A DNA stretch of 64,000 bases from positions 124,001 through 188,000 of the forward strand of contig NZ_FOAP01000014.1 in the NCBI RefSeq assembly GCF_900109545.1, read 5' to 3'. The translations under genes were made by a program, and so were the position numbers. The DNA is from Stigmatella aurantiaca. GTDB lineage: Bacteria; Myxococcota; Myxococcia; Myxococcales; Myxococcaceae. Of this stretch, positions 60,767-64,000 are shown piece by piece. The notes under the pieces were generated by a model, which worked only from the letters and a program-made list of their open reading frames with translations, did not search any database and had not been told where the DNA came from. How positions within the stretch are numbered: the first letter of the stretch is position 1; every line of letters begins with the position of its first letter.

Positions 60767-63109
60767 TTGAACTTCAAGGCCACATCCACCGGGTGGACCA
60801 TCGTCCTCACCGGCGCGCTCGCGCTTGGGCTGTCCTTTGCCCCGCTGCCCGAGTCCCTGCGTCCCATCCCTCGCCTGCGCCAGGAGGGCCCCGTCGCGCC
60901 CCGGCTGGCGGCCCTGTTCCTGCCCCGCATCCTGACCGGAGGCCCCGCCGCGGCCCCGCCCCAGGACGTGCTGACCGCCGCCCCCGTGGCCGCCCCGGGC
61001 ACCCCGGACGCGCTGCCCCCCGAGGAAGACGAGGCCCCCGAGCCGGAGGAGGCCGAGGCCCCCAGCGTGATGGCGCCCCCGTCCGACCTGGAGGGACTGG
61101 GGGCCCTCACGCGCGCCCGCGCCCTGTCGCTGGAGAGCCTGCGCGAGCGCGTGGCCTCCCAGCACGTGGACATCGAGCTGGGCTGCCGCCGCCCGGGGCC
61201 CTCGGGGTGCGAGGAGAACGGGCTGGCCCCCTTCTTCCGCGCCTTGAGTGCGCTGCGCGAGGACACGCGGCGCTCCCCCGTGCGCGTGGTGCACCTGGGG
61301 GACTCGCTCATCGCCTCGGACCACATCACCGACGTCATCCGGGACCGGCTCCAGGAGCGCCACGGCTCGGGCGGCAAGGGGCTGCTCTACATCGACCGGC
61401 CCACCGGGGCGGGGCGCACGGTGCGCGCGGGGACGGCTAGCGAGGGCTGGCAGATCACCCGCATCATCGACCGCAACTACCCCAAGGAGCGGCTGGGCTT
61501 CACCGGCGTGGCCTTCGCCTCCACGGGCCAGGGCTCGCCGAGCGCGCGCTTCCCGGCCGAAGGGGCCCGCACCGCGGAGCTCTTCTTCCAGACCCAGCCC
61601 CAGGGCGGCACGGTGATGTTCAGCGCGGACGGCAAGCCGCTGCAGCGCCTGCTCACCCACTTCGAGTCGCCCCAGATGGCCTTCGCGCGGGTGGCCCTGC
61701 CCGAGGGCACCCAGACGCTGTCGCTGCACACCACGGGCAAGGTGGAGCTGCACGGCGTCTCGATGGAGAGTGGCCAGCCGGGCATCGTCTACGACACCAT
61801 CGGCCTGCCGGGCGCCACCGCGGAGGTGTTCCTGCGCGCCAAGCGGGAGGCCTTCCGCGCCCAGCTCCGCCACCGCAAGCCCTCGCTCGTGGTGCTGATG
61901 GTGGGCGGCAACGAGGCCTTCTACCTCTCGAGGGACAGGACGAAGCCCGAGGACATCCGCGCCTCGGCGGTGGAGCTGGTGAAGTGGGTGCGGGAGTCCG
62001 TCCCGGACTCGGCCTGCCTCGTCATGTCCCCGCTGGACGCGGCGGTGCGCACCATGGGCGGCGAGCTGGTGCCGCGCCGGGGCACGCAGGAGGTGGGCCG
62101 CATCCTCCGCGAGGTGGCCCGCGACGGCGGCTGCGCCTTCTGGGACTCCCTGGCCGCCATGGGGGGAGAGGGCGCCGCCATCCGCTGGCTGCCGCTGAAG
62201 CTGCTGAACGAGGACCTCGTGCACCCCCGCGCGCGCGGCTCGGACCTGATGGGCCACCTGTTCGACTTCGCCCTCCAGCGGGCCTATGCCCGGCAGCACC
62301 CGCACTTGCAGGTGGAGGACCCCGCCGGGCTCCTCGACAGCGGCACCTCGCTGCGGAGCACGTTCGCGCGCCTCCGGGCGATGGAAGACGCGAAAGAGGG
62401 CGAGCCGCTGGACATCGTTCAGCTCGGCCCCTCCGACCGGCCCCTCCCTGGCTTCTCCCGGGCCGTGCAGGGGGCGCTCGCCAAGCGCTCCGGCGCGGCC
62501 GGCCAGGGCATCACCTATGACACGCTCGAGACGCCCGGCGCGACGGCCCTCACGCTGAACGGCCCGGAGCTGGAGACGCTCGAGGCGCAGCTCGCCACGC
62601 GCAAGCCCCAGCTGCTCGTGTTCCGGTATGGCGCCCTCGAAGCGGGCGAGCCTTCCCTGGAGCCGGAGGTGCTCCATAAGGAGTACACGGCGGCGATCTC
62701 CCGGCTGCGCGCCGCCACGGGGGCCGAGTGTCTGCTCTTCGGCCCCACGGACTCCCTGCAACAGGACACGCAGGGCCGCTGGACCGAAGCCCCTGCCCTG
62801 GAGCGGGTGCTCTCGACGCTGCCGGGGGTGGCCCGGGATGCGGGGTGCGCCTACTGGTCGGCCCGGGCCGCCATGGGCGGCGAGCGCTCGATGCTGCGCT
62901 GGCAGCGCGCGATGCCCGCGCTCGGCGATGGCGCCCAGCTGACGCCCGAGGGCGCCGAGCGGCTCGCCAGCGCCTTCGTGAAGGAGCTGCTGGCAGGCTA
63001 CGACGCCTCCAAGGCCACGTCCGCGGAGGCAGGCCAGGCCCGCGTCCAGACGAAGGGGACCCTGCCCGTGCCAGCCGCCCCCACCGCCCATGCCGCGGAG
63101 GGCGGCTGA
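60767..63109 (+). CDS. Tandem SGNH-hydrolase protein, partner of an MBOAT acyltransferase
   Basis: A 780-residue exported protein. TTG 60767 (LNFKATSTGWTIV) is the only plausible start, since upstream sequence lies inside the manC promoter region. One signal-anchor covers about residues 10-30, then an Ala/Pro/Glu linker to about 100. The first SGNH domain (about 145-520) has VVHLGDSLIASDH (nucleophile Ser), MVGGNEAF (Asn) and DLVHPRARG (His). The second (about 545-760) has LGPSDRPL, GALEAG and AQLTPEGAERLA in the same order but lacks Asn and His, so it looks inactive. It ends one base before the MBOAT gene. Confidence 0.82.
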   Translation: MNFKATSTGWTIVLTGALALGLSFAPLPESLRPIPRLRQEGPVAPRLAALFLPRILTGGPAAAPPQDVLTAAPVAAPGTPDALPPEEDEAPEPEEAEAPSVMAPPSDLEGLGALTRARALSLESLRERVASQHVDIELGCRRPGPSGCEENGLAPFFRALSALREDTRRSPVRVVHLGDSLIASDHITDVIRDRLQERHGSGGKGLLYIDRPTGAGRTVRAGTASEGWQITRIIDRNYPKERLGFTGVAFASTGQGSPSARFPAEGARTAELFFQTQPQGGTVMFSADGKPLQRLLTHFESPQMAFARVALPEGTQTLSLHTTGKVELHGVSMESGQPGIVYDTIGLPGATAEVFLRAKREAFRAQLRHRKPSLVVLMVGGNEAFYLSRDRTKPEDIRASAVELVKWVRESVPDSACLVMSPLDAAVRTMGGELVPRRGTQEVGRILREVARDGGCAFWDSLAAMGGEGAAIRWLPLKLLNEDLVHPRARGSDLMGHLFDFALQRAYARQHPHLQVEDPAGLLDSGTSLRSTFARLRAMEDAKEGEPLDIVQLGPSDRPLPGFSRAVQGALAKRSGAAGQGITYDTLETPGATALTLNGPELETLEAQLATRKPQLLVFRYGALEAGEPSLEPEVLHKEYTAAISRLRAATGAECLLFGPTDSLQQDTQGRWTEAPALERVLSTLPGVARDAGCAYWSARAAMGGERSMLRWQRAMPALGDGAQLTPEGAERLASAFVKELLAGYDASKATSAEAGQARVQTKGTLPVPAAPTAHAAEGG

Positions 63110-63110
63110 C

Positions 63111-64000
63111 ATGCAGTCCACCAGCCTCCCGTACCTGGTCTTCCTCGCGCTCACCTTCGCCCTGTACTGGGCCGTGCACCGCCACCGCGTGGCGCGGCTG
63201 GGCGTGCTGCTCGCCGCGAGCGTGTGCTTCTACGTGGCGTGGACCCCGCTGCCCATCATCGTCTTCTTCGTGGGCGCGGGCTTCGACCACCTGGTGGTGA
63301 AGGGGCTCGCCCGGGCGCAGTCCCCCCGGGTGCGCAAGGCGCTGGTGACGGCGTCCGTGGTGTTCAACCTGGGGCTGCTGGGCAGCTTCAAGTACGCGGA
63401 CCTGTTCCGCCAGACGGCCCAGTCCCTGCTGGCGCCGCTCGGAGTCCACATCCGGGCCGAGCCCTTCGGGTGGCTGCTGCCCGTGGGGCTCTCCTTCCTG
63501 TGCTTCCAGGCCATCAGCTACGTGGTGGACGTGTACCGGGGCAAGGCGAGCGCGGAGCACAGCTACCTGGAGCACCTGCTCTACCTGCTCTTCTTCCCGC
63601 GCGTGGTGTCAGGCCCCATCGTGCGGGCCTCGGCGCTGCTGGAGCGCTTCAAGGATGTCCCCACGCTCTCGCCCGAGGCCGGGGGCCGCGCGCTGTACCG
63701 CATCGCCGTGGGCCTGGTGAAGAAGCTGGTCATCGCGGACGTGCTGGGCAGCGGGCTGGTGGACCCGGTGTTCGGCAACCCCGAGGCCTACACCTCGGCG
63801 GAGTGCCTGGTGGCGGCGGTGGCCTACACCTTCGAGCTGTACCTGGACTTCTCGGGGTACTCGGACGTGGCCATTGGCGCCGCGGCGCTCTTCGGCTTCG
63901 AGTTCCCGGAGAACTTCCAGCGGCCCTACCTGGCGCGCAACCTGTTCGAGTTCTGGAACCGCTGGCACATGAGCCTGTCGAGCTGGCTCCGGGACTACCT
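63111..64000 (+). CDS. MBOAT family O-acyltransferase (cut by window edge)
   Basis: The first 296 residues of an AlgI/DltB-type membrane-bound O-acyltransferase. Multiple membrane helices are visible, with LPVGLSFLCFQAISYVVDVYRG near residue 124, FFPRVVSGPIVRAS near 160, ELYLDFSGYSDVAIGAAALFGF near 244 and the beginning of the active-site region in NRWHMSLSSWLRDY near 283, where the conserved His usually follows. It starts two bases after the SGNH gene. MBOAT plus SGNH is a known arrangement for acetylating exopolysaccharide, alginate or peptidoglycan; here the glycan is unknown. Confidence 0.93.
   Translation, partial: MQSTSLPYLVFLALTFALYWAVHRHRVARLGVLLAASVCFYVAWTPLPIIVFFVGAGFDHLVVKGLARAQSPRVRKALVTASVVFNLGLLGSFKYADLFRQTAQSLLAPLGVHIRAEPFGWLLPVGLSFLCFQAISYVVDVYRGKASAEHSYLEHLLYLLFFPRVVSGPIVRASALLERFKDVPTLSPEAGGRALYRIAVGLVKKLVIADVLGSGLVDPVFGNPEAYTSAECLVAAVAYTFELYLDFSGYSDVAIGAAALFGFEFPENFQRPYLARNLFEFWNRWHMSLSSWLRDY

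Overview
The window is dense, high-GC bacterial chromosome. Everything points to a myxobacterium, most likely of the Cystobacterineae (Stigmatella/Archangium/Cystobacter/Myxococcus relatives). The reasons are the very GC-rich third codon positions, two eukaryote-type Ser/Thr kinases (one fused to a PilZ-like region), a DUF6310/DUF5953 pair of a kind I know from myxobacteria, many lipoproteins, and secreted polysaccharide hydrolases typical of a predatory soil bacterium. The assignment is inference; there is no rRNA, tRNA or other marker here. No CRISPR array or intact insertion sequence was seen.

Layout. 0-4.4 kb (minus): MoxR-type AAA ATPase between two membrane proteins, running into an ABC ATPase cut by the left edge. 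4.4-9.2 kb: cytochrome P450, then an ExbB-ExbD-TonB energy-transduction operon, a MarR regulator and a DUF547 protein. 9.2-13.5 kb (minus): xylose-type sugar ABC importer (XylF-XylG-XylH) with a Gfo/Idh/MocA sugar dehydrogenase. 13.8-24.4 kb: TAXI solute-binding protein, an NAD-dependent epimerase-like gene divergent from a LysR regulator, a large unknown protein, a ROK kinase with a phosphohexomutase, a lipoprotein resembling fungal Tos1, and a chromate transporter. 24.4-27.2 kb (minus): metY-metX preceded by a probable Cys/Met-rich leader peptide and competing hairpins. 27.3-33.5 kb (minus): CotH-type lipoprotein, P2-type cation ATPase, membrane-anchored kinase. 33.7-38 kb: spore-photoproduct-lyase-like radical SAM enzyme, a decayed P450, and an osmolyte ABC importer with fused permease and binding domains. 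38-45.4 kb: a Cys-rich lipoprotein, GH26 mannanase, Na+/H+ antiporter and a large GH81 beta-1,3-glucanase with three discoidin-like domains.

45.5-53.7 kb is the accessory part. It holds a DUF6310 nuclease-like lipoprotein with its DUF5953 partner in an ATGA overlap, a 40-codon tyrosine-integrase remnant, a kinase-PilZ/DUF4336/GTPase operon, an RdgC split into two overlapping genes, and a tandem pair of paralogous about-70-residue proteins followed by a tiny membrane protein. 53.9-64 kb returns to housekeeping and envelope genes: an ECF sigma factor with its YCII partner, argS, an esterase, an ATP-grasp enzyme, mannose-1-phosphate guanylyltransferase, a tandem SGNH-domain protein and an MBOAT acyltransferase cut by the right edge.

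How the genes may work together: GH26, GH81 and the Tos1-like lipoprotein would suit attack on fungal or yeast walls (mannan, beta-1,3-glucan). The phosphohexomutase and GDP-mannose pyrophosphorylase would feed exopolysaccharide, and the SGNH/MBOAT pair would acylate an extracellular glycan. The most striking candidates for new biology are the metY leader-peptide attenuator, the lipoprotein-borne nuclease/immunity pair beside an integrase scar, the split RdgC, and the tandem small-protein array.
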